A stretch of DNA of 64,000 nucleotides, from NCBI GenBank assembly GCA_030696315.1, contig JAUYSM010000075.1, positions 1 to 64,000 of the forward strand, given 5' to 3'. Both the position numbers and the translations under genes were made by a program. The notes below the pieces were generated by a model that made no database searches, was not told the origin of the DNA, and saw only the letters and a list, made by a program, of their open reading frames with translations. This DNA comes from Pseudohongiella sp. GTDB taxonomy: Bacteria > Pseudomonadota > Gammaproteobacteria > Pseudomonadales > Pseudohongiellaceae. This document shows positions 55,147 to 63,469 of this stretch, one piece after another (positions within the stretch are counted from its first letter, which is position 1; every line of letters starts with the position of its first letter).

Positions 55147-58100
55147 TTACTTTGGTCGGGATACATCTAGAACGAAGATGTCAATTAGCCCTTTGAGGTC
55201 TATCGGGAGGTCTTCCTCTATACTGCTCCTTAGCTCCTGCGCACTTGTAATACTATGTCCGATACGTCCAGCAACTTTTTCGTCGGCACCAAACCAGATT
55301 GCTAGGAAGATGCCTTGATGCTCTGCATCGGGATGGATAGCGTAGCGATCATGCAGCTGAGTGGATGCGGCTTTGTACAACTCGGGATGCCACTGCCCTT
55401 TAACTTCTGTAACCAATAATCGTCGTCTGCCCCCAATCATTTTGGACGCTGAGAAATCAGTCCGCTTCGCGTCTTTGAGTTGATGTTCGGGTGTTATTGC
55501 AATGCCTTGCGGTTCAAGACGCAGATTGAGGCGTTCGGCAATAATCTCAGTGCAACGTATTTCGCCTAGTCGCTGGCCGCCTTGATCATAAAAATGATTT
55601 GCGGAGTTGAATTCTCCACCATTAATGGCGTTCTGAAAGATCTGGAGTTCTTGAATCATAAGTTGACGCAAACCTTCCACATTGACCAATATGTTCTGGT
55701 CGAGTAAGGACACGATTTCTTGCGGTGTAGGCGGACTAAAATTCCGCAGAGCCTTCTTTCTAGTTTGGTCGGCACGAATACTTCTAATACCTTTGTGCAG
55801 TCCAGCATAACGAGGATCAGCAAGAAGACGGTCAAGAACCTTTATAGCCTCACCAGGGTCGTCTGCGTTGATTTTCCAGACTACTTCCATCAAGAATCGG
55901 TATGTGGTCTCTTCTTTGGGGCTGCCAGTCCCCCAGTGATGCGGAAGCTCTACCTTTGGCCACTTGTCGATGAATGCGTCCAAGACATCTTCTACTTTGC
56001 GTGCAGTGAGTGGTGGCCAATTGGCATGATCGTTGTTGTACGACTGCCCAGATCGATCTTGAATTAATAGCAAAGTGTTCGGGTCGGTTTTTAGCCAGTT
56101 CCAATATTCTTTTGGTATATCAGGCAGGAAGTACCACGCCCGCAGCAACCAGAAAGTTCGCTTTTTTTCTATGTCCGCGTCGTTAGTCAGTTCAGGCCAG
56201 CGTGACATGATCTCTGAGCAACGACCTGCAATGACCATTTTTAAATCATCGCGATTGCTGAATTGCGTAGCGATTGAAAAAAGAGAGTCAAGAGCTTCAA
56301 AAGACATCTCGCTAAATTGTCTAAGCCATTCAACCGGCAGTGTCGCACGCGCGTTTCTGAAAGCCGCATCCTCTCTCAGTAACCAAACTTTGGGATTACT
56401 ACACGCAGAGTTTTTCAATTGTGGTTCAAGGTAATCCCTAAGAAAATTCTCTGCACTTGCAGTATCGGAAAATACTAAGCGATTGACTTCTTTTTCTAGT
56501 GCATTGCGATCTTCTTGGGTAACTGCCTTGTAATTTATATGAACATCAGTTCGGAGCGCTTGAAGCAGATGAAGATCAACTTTTTCAAGATTGCCTTCAC
56601 CACGTAGAATCTCCAAACATGCTGCGTAAAGTATCTGTTCCGATTGAGTATACTTTGATGCACAGTGCTTTGCTCCCAAGCTGGGTAGGTCAGGAACAGC
56701 CGGGGAAATGAAATCGAGACAGTTTCTTAGCGCATTTCTAATGAGTGTTTCATCGCCAAACTCTTCCTCAATTTTTTCTGGATAATGAAGCACCAATTCT
56801 GCGAATCGCAGAAGGCAACTCCAATGGCGACCGCTTTCGATCTGCGCACGATTGTCTTGGACATACTTGATATTCTGTAAGCGAATCTCTCGATCTCGGA
56901 TAAGGCGTCGCTTCATTCTTCTTCGATGCTTGGCGCCCAAGGTTCCCTGGTCTCGTTCTAATTGCAATGCTGCGGCGCGGTTCGATTTAGCCCACTCCTT
57001 CATGAATGCGGGCTTCTCTAATGCTTGTTTTCGCATATGTTGGCGCAAATGATCTGGGCCGCGATTTCCATTGTTCCTGTAGTACTGATGCCTAGCCATA
57101 AAAACCGCCCAAAGATTTGGGTTGTCTGTTTCAAAAGCCAGATCTACAACGAATCTGTAGTCGTCCCCGCGGAAGTTTAAACCTGCGTGCGTATGCCAGT
57201 CGAATTTACTCACTTTGGTCTCAAAAATCTTATCTCGGTCAGTAAGCCGTCCGAACACATGAGCGATAACTCCTTGGCGTAGCTCACTGTCCGTTTGAAG
57301 CACTTGCACTGATTTGCTGAGATCTGTACTTGAGCCATGATGAAAATTGAGATTTCCCAGCCATCTCCAAACTTGCGCCGGTTCAAACGGAGCAGTGGCT
57401 AATTCGAAGTAGCGGTCTAACATGGAACCAATAATCTTGCTTATACCGTTTCTACAATCACACTCGTAAACCTCCTTGCCACAAGTGCATGATAAATTTT
57501 TGGTTAGCTCATCCAAGAGCCAGATAACGGCAGTCAAGTCTAACTCAGCGATAAAGCGCTTTACAAAGTAGCGCTGCCCAAGTATCCGACCGAGCGAATC
57601 TTTGTGGCTGGGATAAAGTTTTGAGCAGGCTCTAAAGTAGCTTGCCAGATAGTTTTGATTAAATTTTTCAGGGCCAAGGGATTTAAATACATCGGCGGCA
57701 ATTTCAAGAGCGGTGTGGCTGGCCTCGGAAATCAAAATTTCTAAGTCACATATATGGGAGTAGTCTTCAATGTCGAGTAAACATCTGCTTGCCAGAAACC
57801 GAGTGTTCTCAGATTCGCTCTCAGTCAATCTTAGATTGCGTAGTTCGCGAGTTAATTTCTTAATCGCAGCTGATCCTCTGAGAAGTTCAAGGATTAGATC
57901 CCGCAGTTGCCCGTTGCCACCACTCGCGAGGAGAGGTTTAATTTCATCAACAACGCCGTCTGTGAAAAATCCAGCCACACTGTATTTTCGCCAAAAATCC
58001 CCCTTGCGGAAGTAAGGGTCTTCTATTTCAATTTCTTTAAGTTTGCTCGCCAGCAGACGTTTACACATGTCATCAAGCTGTGATGGGTCACCGTTTGCAA

Positions 58101-59178
58101 GCACCGCATATGGATCGAGATTTATTAATGCCTCGGCAATGCTCCGGTTGCCCAGTGATGCCATCCAGCCAAGAAGTCCACGGAGCTGATCTCTTACCGT
58201 TGAATTCGGAGCCATAATAGACAGGCATTTGCTCAAAGTCAGCGGATCTGCTGGGTCTGCAATCCGAGAGATGAGGTAGCCGGCGGCGCAGTATTCAGAG
58301 ACAATCTTGTGAACTGGGCGGTGATGATCTGGGCTGTCACCGAGCTTGAAGAGTCGGGTTGCTAGAACAATGTCAACCTCTGTGCTGCATGAGGAAAGTG
58401 TTGCCAGTAATGGATACGTTCGATGCTCATGAGCTTCAGACGTGCAAATACCTTCAGCGCCTGACAACAGCAGTTTGGCGAAAATTTCTGACGAAAACGC
58501 TATCTTTTGACCAACTGATATCGGACGGTTGACTCTCTGCGCACTGGGGTTAGTTTCCTTTGCAAGTCGTTCCACCGCTTGTGTGAATATTGATCTTTTG
58601 TCTATAAAGTGTCTTCCGCTTTCCACATACGCATCGGCAAACAATTTTAAGAACTGTGGGTTGGGGAGCAATGCCTCCAAATCAAATCGAGCAACTTCCG
58701 CCTGAAATGCAACGAAATCCTCGCCTTGTACATGATGCTCAAAGATCACCCGTTGCTCTGCTGGATCAAACTCGCATAGTCTAACCACCAGAGGATCTTG
58801 GCCGATGAAGTCTTTAAATACGGTAGTGTCAGCAATGCCCCACTCACTCGACCGACTAGACAGGTAGAATCTAGTTGGATTAAGCGCCACAGCCTGACCT
58901 AGAAGTTTATAGATGTTCGAGGAGTCCAGTGTTGCCAATTCATCGAACGCGTCTATGACTAGCGGAGTATTTTTCTCATAACCTTGCGAGAAGCTGAATT
59001 TGCTTGCTGTAATGGTTCGTGTACCCAGATGTTGAGCAAGACTTTTCATGAGTTCAGTCTTTCCACCACCCGGTTCAGCCAAAACAACTACGTACCTAGC
59101 GGCATCTAGAAGCTCTACTTCAGTGTAAGTCTCGTCATCACATGCGAGTTTACGTGGGAGATATAAACTATGTTTCAT
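55147..59178 (-). CDS. Large STAND-like ATPase with C-terminal PD-(D/E)xK-like nuclease motif
   Basis: 1343 residues, convergent with the hsd chain. The P-loop domain is right at the N-terminus: Walker A LAEPGGGKTELM (about 33-44), Walker B PLVIDAFDEL (72-81), and a sensor-like FYLSSRSSEW (104-113), a NACHT/STAND-like pattern. A long helical-repeat-like middle follows, with a possible zinc knuckle SCTCGKEVYECDC near residue 565. The C-terminus has KRTDFSASK (Asp about 1241), LLVTEVKGQWHPELYKA (Glu 1258, Lys 1260) and STQLHDRYA, matching a PD-(D/E)xK active-site order. Known Avs proteins have the nuclease before the STAND domain; here the order is reversed. No Shine-Dalgarno is visible before ATG 59178. 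Likely a defence effector; not named by me. Confidence 0.75.
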   Translation of the reverse strand: MKHSLYLPRKLACDDETYTEVELLDAARYVVVLAEPGGGKTELMKSLAQHLGTRTITASKFSFSQGYEKNTPLVIDAFDELATLDSSNIYKLLGQAVALNPTRFYLSSRSSEWGIADTTVFKDFIGQDPLVVRLCEFDPAEQRVIFEHHVQGEDFVAFQAEVARFDLEALLPNPQFLKLFADAYVESGRHFIDKRSIFTQAVERLAKETNPSAQRVNRPISVGQKIAFSSEIFAKLLLSGAEGICTSEAHEHRTYPLLATLSSCSTEVDIVLATRLFKLGDSPDHHRPVHKIVSEYCAAGYLISRIADPADPLTLSKCLSIMAPNSTVRDQLRGLLGWMASLGNRSIAEALINLDPYAVLANGDPSQLDDMCKRLLASKLKEIEIEDPYFRKGDFWRKYSVAGFFTDGVVDEIKPLLASGGNGQLRDLILELLRGSAAIKKLTRELRNLRLTESESENTRFLASRCLLDIEDYSHICDLEILISEASHTALEIAADVFKSLGPEKFNQNYLASYFRACSKLYPSHKDSLGRILGQRYFVKRFIAELDLTAVIWLLDELTKNLSCTCGKEVYECDCRNGISKIIGSMLDRYFELATAPFEPAQVWRWLGNLNFHHGSSTDLSKSVQVLQTDSELRQGVIAHVFGRLTDRDKIFETKVSKFDWHTHAGLNFRGDDYRFVVDLAFETDNPNLWAVFMARHQYYRNNGNRGPDHLRQHMRKQALEKPAFMKEWAKSNRAAALQLERDQGTLGAKHRRRMKRRLIRDREIRLQNIKYVQDNRAQIESGRHWSCLLRFAELVLHYPEKIEEEFGDETLIRNALRNCLDFISPAVPDLPSLGAKHCASKYTQSEQILYAACLEILRGEGNLEKVDLHLLQALRTDVHINYKAVTQEDRNALEKEVNRLVFSDTASAENFLRDYLEPQLKNSACSNPKVWLLREDAAFRNARATLPVEWLRQFSEMSFEALDSLFSIATQFSNRDDLKMVIAGRCSEIMSRWPELTNDADIEKKRTFWLLRAWYFLPDIPKEYWNWLKTDPNTLLLIQDRSGQSYNNDHANWPPLTARKVEDVLDAFIDKWPKVELPHHWGTGSPKEETTYRFLMEVVWKINADDPGEAIKVLDRLLADPRYAGLHKGIRSIRADQTRKKALRNFSPPTPQEIVSLLDQNILVNVEGLRQLMIQELQIFQNAINGGEFNSANHFYDQGGQRLGEIRCTEIIAERLNLRLEPQGIAITPEHQLKDAKRTDFSASKMIGGRRRLLVTEVKGQWHPELYKAASTQLHDRYAIHPDAEHQGIFLAIWFGADEKVAGRIGHSITSAQELRSSIEEDLPIDLKGLIDIFVLDVSRPK

Positions 59179-59184
59179 AGGTAG

Positions 59185-59460
59185 GTTGAAGCGCCCCGGG
59201 TTTCGTAGAGGCCATTTGGTTTAAGTTACGCCGACCGAGCTATCTGCGCACTCAGTTGGCGGTAACAGTTTGCCTCAGCTTCCGCCTGACGTACATCCCG
59301 GATACATTCAAGCAGCCTGTGTAGATCGAAGCAAGTTACCTCTCAACCCGTTGCCAGCTCAACTGTTTCACGAATTTCCGCAATGCCCGGCGATGTGTTA
59401 GTTCAGTTTTTTAAAAGCCGTTAATCGTTTTCGTCGGTGCATTGTCGCAGCTGCCACTGG
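59185..59460 (-). mobile_element. Degenerate mobile-element-like stretch upstream of the large ATPase gene
   Basis: This 344-base gap between the ATPase start and the truncated AlbA_2 copy has no intact gene. At 59187-59211 the sequence TTGAAGCGCCCCGGGTTTCG plus AGAGG recalls terminal inverted repeats of IS3-family elements (from memory). Reading the minus strand from about 59400 to a TAA at about 59223, one frame is open except for a single TGA and ends in NCYRQLSAQIARSA. A CDNAP-like scrap near 59440 recalls the DDE region of IS3 transposases. All this is weak and could be any decayed gene. Confidence 0.35.
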
Positions 59461-59522
59461 CGCATTCATTTGATGTTTCTACAGCGGGCCTGAGATAGTT
59501 GATTTATCTAACGGATTGAGAT

Positions 59523-60026
59523 GTGGCGCGATCCGCCGTCACTGTGATCAGCTTTCTATCAAATATCTTCCGGGGTCGCACTAATCGCCGTAACCCCACA
59601 CTTACCGAACATGCTTCTCAGATCCTGCCATGCCGCGGTATGGGCAGTGGTATCCCGCGAGCCTTAAATGAATGGTCACGAATCGATCTGAATAACGACG
59701 TACAGGGTAACCAGTTCAGTGCTGTGATTTGGAGACCTGAGCCAGAATGGCCAAGTACAGTAACGGCTACCCCGGAAGTCACCCCGGAAGTTGGGCGACT
59801 GCTTGTAATAGTGCAAGGTGAGCAGTCCCGGGTGGAACTCATGGCTGCACTGTCTCTAAAGGATGATGAGCACTTTCGTAAGGCTTACCTATCCGTTGCT
59901 TTGGAGGCAGGTTTGATTGAGCGAACCATACCTGACAAACCCAATAGTCGAAATCAAAAGTACCGCCTGACTGCTGCTGGTCGTGTAATCGCAGGAGCAA
60001 AAACAAAACAAAGCTCCAATTCATGA
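59523..60026 (+). pseudogene. Truncated duplicate of the AlbA_2/ATPase gene 3' end
   Basis: From about 59565 onward the translation nearly repeats the last 165 residues of the gene at 49749: [61 protein letters not shown] and [20 protein letters not shown]. The VTPE linker is contracted to two units. The AlbA_2 domain and most of the ATPase domain are missing, and the first 14 or so codons are unrelated. Past its stop, the similarity continues into the first codons of an hsdR start (ATGAACTA) and then breaks with an in-frame TAA. This looks like a relic of a second hsd cassette rather than a working gene, although the winged-helix tail is intact. Confidence 0.85.
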
Positions 60027-60298
60027 ACTAAGCCATACCATGCCAAGAACTCTTGTTGATACTCTTCAATTGGCTAATCGAAAATAGACTGCCCGTAATT
60101 ACTTCGGCAGGCTCAAAATCATTCCTGCGCTCAGACGCACGTCACAGGGGTGCTGTCGGCGAATGCCTGGTGACATACCTCTGTCTTTATCAGTTGTTAC
60201 CAAATATTCGCAGAAATTACCACGTTGACTACCAAGATAAAGCTTTAAATATAGGCATATCAATGTGTTAGTGGAATGGCCCGAGAATTGCTAGCTAC
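60027..60298. other. Gene-poor right margin of the island
   Basis: After the hsdR-start remnant, about 270 bases hold no gene I can support. A 72-codon frame from 60053 has a short RHRGAVGECLVTYL stretch but no recognisable domain, ribosome site or neighbour. No integrase, direct repeat of the tRNA-Leu end, or tRNA is seen here. Confidence 0.4.
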
Positions 60299-60327
60299 AA
60301 AACGTTTAGCGCATGTTTAAACGTTTT
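60299..60327. repeat. 10-bp inverted repeat at the island/chromosome junction
   Basis: AAAACGTTTA (60299-60308) and TAAACGTTTT (60318-60327) with a 9-base spacer lie 43-71 bases before the next gene. It could be an operator for that gene or a bidirectional terminator with short T/A ends. Confidence 0.5.
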
Positions 60328-60369
60328 GGGACGTGCTGCCGTCCTATCAAAAATAACCAAGGAATCTGA

Positions 60370-61146
60370 ATGATGAAAATACTGACCTGTTTAGTGCTTG
60401 CTGGTAGTTTGGCCTCCCCACTGGCAATGGCACAAAGCTGCCGTTACTCGCGTGATATCAACTTTGACGTTGAGTTACAGGGGCTGACGCGGCTGAGTAT
60501 CGATGTGGGCGCTGGTGAGTTGAATGTCACGGGTGCGCAGCGGTCTGACCTGATCAGTGTGCGTGCGGTCGCATGCGCTGATTCACAAAGCCGACTGGAT
60601 GATCTGGATCTCAGGCAGGATCGCCAAGGTGATAGGCTGGAAATCGCTTCTGAAACAGGTGACAGCGGATGGGCATCCGGTAACTGGTTTGGATCCAACT
60701 ATGCCTATATCGATGTGAATATCAGTATTCCCGCTGGATTGGTCATCGACATTGATGATGGCAGCGGTGATCTCACGCTGAGCGATGTGTCAGGTGATTT
60801 CAGAATCGATGATGGCTCAGGCGGTATCGAGATTGAGCGCGTGACAGGGGATGTGCGCATCGACGATGGTTCAGGGGATATCTGGATACAGGATGTCACC
60901 GGCTCGGTGCGCCTGGAGGACGGGTCAGGTGACATGGAGTTGAGCAACATCAGCGGGGATGTGCATGTGCTTGACGATGGCTCGGGCGATATTCGCATCG
61001 AAACAGTCGGCGGTAATGTCACTATTGATGATGACGGCTCCGGGGACATCCGCGTGCACGATGTCAGGGGGAGTTTTGAGACGGGTGACACCGGATCAGG
61101 TGATGTCGATTACTCAGGCGTTGAGGGGCGCGTTGACGTGCGCTGA
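60370..61146 (+). CDS. Exported DUF4097-like repeat protein
   Basis: 258 residues with a signal peptide (LTCLVLAGSLASPLAMAQ, cleavage near residue 21). The rest is a beta-solenoid-like array of repeats of about 18-20 residues, each carrying DDGSGD or a variant followed by hydrophobic positions (VIDIDDGSGDLTLSDVSGD, then further copies). This is the pattern of DUF4097/putative auto-transporter adhesin head domains. The acidic DGSGD turns could bind calcium, but that is inference. It is preceded by AAGGAATCTGA and overlaps the convergent hydroxylase gene by 37 bases at its 3' end. Location should be periplasm or outer surface. Confidence 0.8.
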   Translation: MMKILTCLVLAGSLASPLAMAQSCRYSRDINFDVELQGLTRLSIDVGAGELNVTGAQRSDLISVRAVACADSQSRLDDLDLRQDRQGDRLEIASETGDSGWASGNWFGSNYAYIDVNISIPAGLVIDIDDGSGDLTLSDVSGDFRIDDGSGGIEIERVTGDVRIDDGSGDIWIQDVTGSVRLEDGSGDMELSNISGDVHVLDDGSGDIRIETVGGNVTIDDDGSGDIRVHDVRGSFETGDTGSGDVDYSGVEGRVDVR

Positions 61147-61934
61147 AATGGCTGCATCAACATCCGCCCAAGTTGTTGATCCTGCTCGGTACGATAATCT
61201 TCAAGACCGATTGTCATACCGAGATGCCCGTGTTCTGGCTGACTCCGATAGGTACCAAACAGTCGATCCCACCACGGCAGGTTAAAACCAAAATTGCTAT
61301 CAGTTTCCTGGCGGATCACTGAATGGTGAACACGGTGCATGTCCGGCGTCACCAAAAACAGCCGCAGGTACTGATCAAACTTAACGGGCAGTCGCACATT
61401 TGCATGGTTAAACATGGCCGTTGCATTCAGCAGGATCTCGAACACAATCACCGCCACCGCTGGGGCTCCAAGCAGCATTACCAACGCCATCTTGATGGCC
61501 ATGGAAAGCAGAATTTCCAGCGGATGAAAACGCAGTGCGGTGGTGACATCAAACTCCTGATCTGCGTGGTGAACGCGGTGAATGCGCCATAACCAGGGCA
61601 CGGCATGAAAAATTCTGTGCTGACAATAAATTGCAAAATCCAGCGCCAGAATTGACAGAATCAACACCATCCAACCGGGCAGTATGATCGCATTTAAAGC
61701 GCCCCATCCCATATCCTGTGCATAAACTGCCGCGCTGACCGCTGCCACTGGAACCACAAGACGAACAATCGCGGTGTCGATGATCACCAACATTAAATTG
61801 CCGGGCCAGCGTTGTGAACGATGCACCACCTGAGGTCGTCGTTTTGCGAATATCTCCCAAGTCATCATGGCGGACAACACCAATAAAAAAGCGCCTGCTC
61901 TGAAAAACGGCTCATTGTTCAGCAGCGTGTTCAT
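61110..61934 (-). CDS. Fatty acid hydroxylase / sterol desaturase superfamily membrane protein
   Basis: 274 residues with membrane helices at about 10-28, 48-70, 80-105 and 140-175. The di-iron histidine clusters are present: HRIFH (HxxxH), HRVHHADQEFD (HxxHH), FHPLE and, in the last third, MHRVHHSVIRQETDSNFGF. The family hydroxylates or desaturates lipid chains in the membrane using O2. The bacterial substrate is unknown. It overlaps the end of the DUF4097-like gene on the opposite strand and diverges from the symporter gene. Confidence 0.88.
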   Translation of the reverse strand: MNTLLNNEPFFRAGAFLLVLSAMMTWEIFAKRRPQVVHRSQRWPGNLMLVIIDTAIVRLVVPVAAVSAAVYAQDMGWGALNAIILPGWMVLILSILALDFAIYCQHRIFHAVPWLWRIHRVHHADQEFDVTTALRFHPLEILLSMAIKMALVMLLGAPAVAVIVFEILLNATAMFNHANVRLPVKFDQYLRLFLVTPDMHRVHHSVIRQETDSNFGFNLPWWDRLFGTYRSQPEHGHLGMTIGLEDYRTEQDQQLGRMLMQPFQRTSTRPSTPE

Positions 61935-62107
61935 GTTGATATCTCATGGTTTTAGTGCGCCGCCAGGCAGATGGATTACAGGCTTCAACACGGGCAAATA
62001 GTTTTGATGGGTGTCGCGAAATGAGAAAACACAGCGGGTGTGACGGTACACAGCAACACATTCAATCTGTTACCCTCAGTGAAATTAAAAAAAATGGCGG
62101 TATGTGC

Positions 62108-63469
62108 ATGGAAGTTATAACACAATGGCTGCAAGCGCTGGCCAGTTTTTTATGGGGGCTGCCGCTTATCTTTTTGCTGGTCGGTGGCGGCCTTTATTTT
62201 GCAATTGTCAGTCGTTTTCAGCCCTACCGTTATTTTGGGCATGCCATCGCCATTCTGGCCGGGCGCTATGACAAAAAAGACGATCCCGGTGATCTCAGCC
62301 ATCTGCAGGCACTGACCTCGGCGCTATCCGGCACTCTGGGCATGGGCAATATTGCCGGTGTGGCACTGGCCATTGGATTGGGCGGACCAGGCGCAGTGTT
62401 CTGGATGTGGGTGACCGCCGTGGTTGGGGTGGCAACCAAATTTTTCACCTGCACTCTGTCAGTGATGTATCGCGGCAAAGACAGTCGTGGCGATATTCAG
62501 GGCGGACCGATGTATATCATCCGCGAAGGTCTCGGCCCTCGCTGGCACTGGCTGGCCACCATGTTCGCCGCCGCAGCACTCATCGGCACCTTGCCGGTTG
62601 TGCAGGTCAATCAGCTCACGCAAGTTATGCGCGATGTGGTGTTTGTGCCGGCAGGTCTCGCCAATCCGGACGCCCCGTTTGTGTTCAATTTTCTATTCGG
62701 ACTGTTTGCAGCCGCGTTGGTGGCCTCTGTCATTTTTGGTGGTGTCAAACGACTGGGTTATGTCACTGCGCGTCTGGTGCCGTTTATGGTGGGTCTGTAT
62801 CTGCTGATGACCTGTTTTGTGCTGATCCAGCACCTGCCAGCGTTGCCGTCACATTTGATGTTCATCGTGAGTGACGCATTCAGCGGTCAAGCGGTTGCCG
62901 GTGGATTGGCCGGTGTGATGACCATTGGCGTGATGCGTGGCGCATTTTCCAATGAGGCGGGTATCGGCTCGGAAGTCATGGCGCATGGCGCCGCCAAAAC
63001 CACGGAACCTGTGCGCGAAGGCCTGGTGGCCATGATGGGGCCAGTAATTGATACCCTGGTTGTGTGTACCTGCACCGCGCTGGTGATTCTGGTGACCGGC
63101 GTCTGGCAAATCGATGGCCTCGACGGTGTTAGCATGACGGCGATGGCATTTTCGCAAGTGTTTCCGGGCAATCTGGGCGGTTGGTTAATTGCGTTTGTGG
63201 TGCTGATTTTTGCCTCCAGTACCATGTTTACCTTCTGGTACTACGGTGCCAAAAGCCTGGGTTTTCTGATCGGTGCGGAGCGGCAGGATAGTTACAAATA
63301 CTATTACACGGGGCTGGTGGTGATTGGCGCCATTATTCCGCTGGAAGCGGTGTTTGCGATTATTGACTCCGGGTTTGCGTTGATGGCGATCCCCACAATG
63401 ACTGCCACCTTGTTATTATCCGGCAAGGTGACAGCCGCGGCCCGTGAGTACTTTAAGCGTCACGCATAA
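62108..63469 (+). CDS. Sodium:alanine/glycine symporter (AGCS family)
   Basis: About 454 residues from ATG 62108, with a GGCGGT site upstream; ATG 62102 is an alternative and the long open leader to 61946 is not family-like. About ten or eleven membrane helices. AGCS hallmarks include LTSALSGTLGMGNIAGVALA, GGPGAVFWMWVTAVVGVATK, GDIQGGPMYIIREGLG, GAFSNEAGIGSEVMAHGAAK and FTFWYYGAKSLGFLIGA. It imports small neutral amino acids with sodium. It converges with the aminotransferase gene, with a 10-base overlap. Confidence 0.94.
   Translation: MEVITQWLQALASFLWGLPLIFLLVGGGLYFAIVSRFQPYRYFGHAIAILAGRYDKKDDPGDLSHLQALTSALSGTLGMGNIAGVALAIGLGGPGAVFWMWVTAVVGVATKFFTCTLSVMYRGKDSRGDIQGGPMYIIREGLGPRWHWLATMFAAAALIGTLPVVQVNQLTQVMRDVVFVPAGLANPDAPFVFNFLFGLFAAALVASVIFGGVKRLGYVTARLVPFMVGLYLLMTCFVLIQHLPALPSHLMFIVSDAFSGQAVAGGLAGVMTIGVMRGAFSNEAGIGSEVMAHGAAKTTEPVREGLVAMMGPVIDTLVVCTCTALVILVTGVWQIDGLDGVSMTAMAFSQVFPGNLGGWLIAFVVLIFASSTMFTFWYYGAKSLGFLIGAERQDSYKYYYTGLVVIGAIIPLEAVFAIIDSGFALMAIPTMTATLLLSGKVTAAAREYFKRHA

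Noticed and set aside
60053-60271. 72-codon frame at the island margin
   Set aside because: No ribosome site, no recognisable domain and a degenerate surrounding; not supported as a gene.
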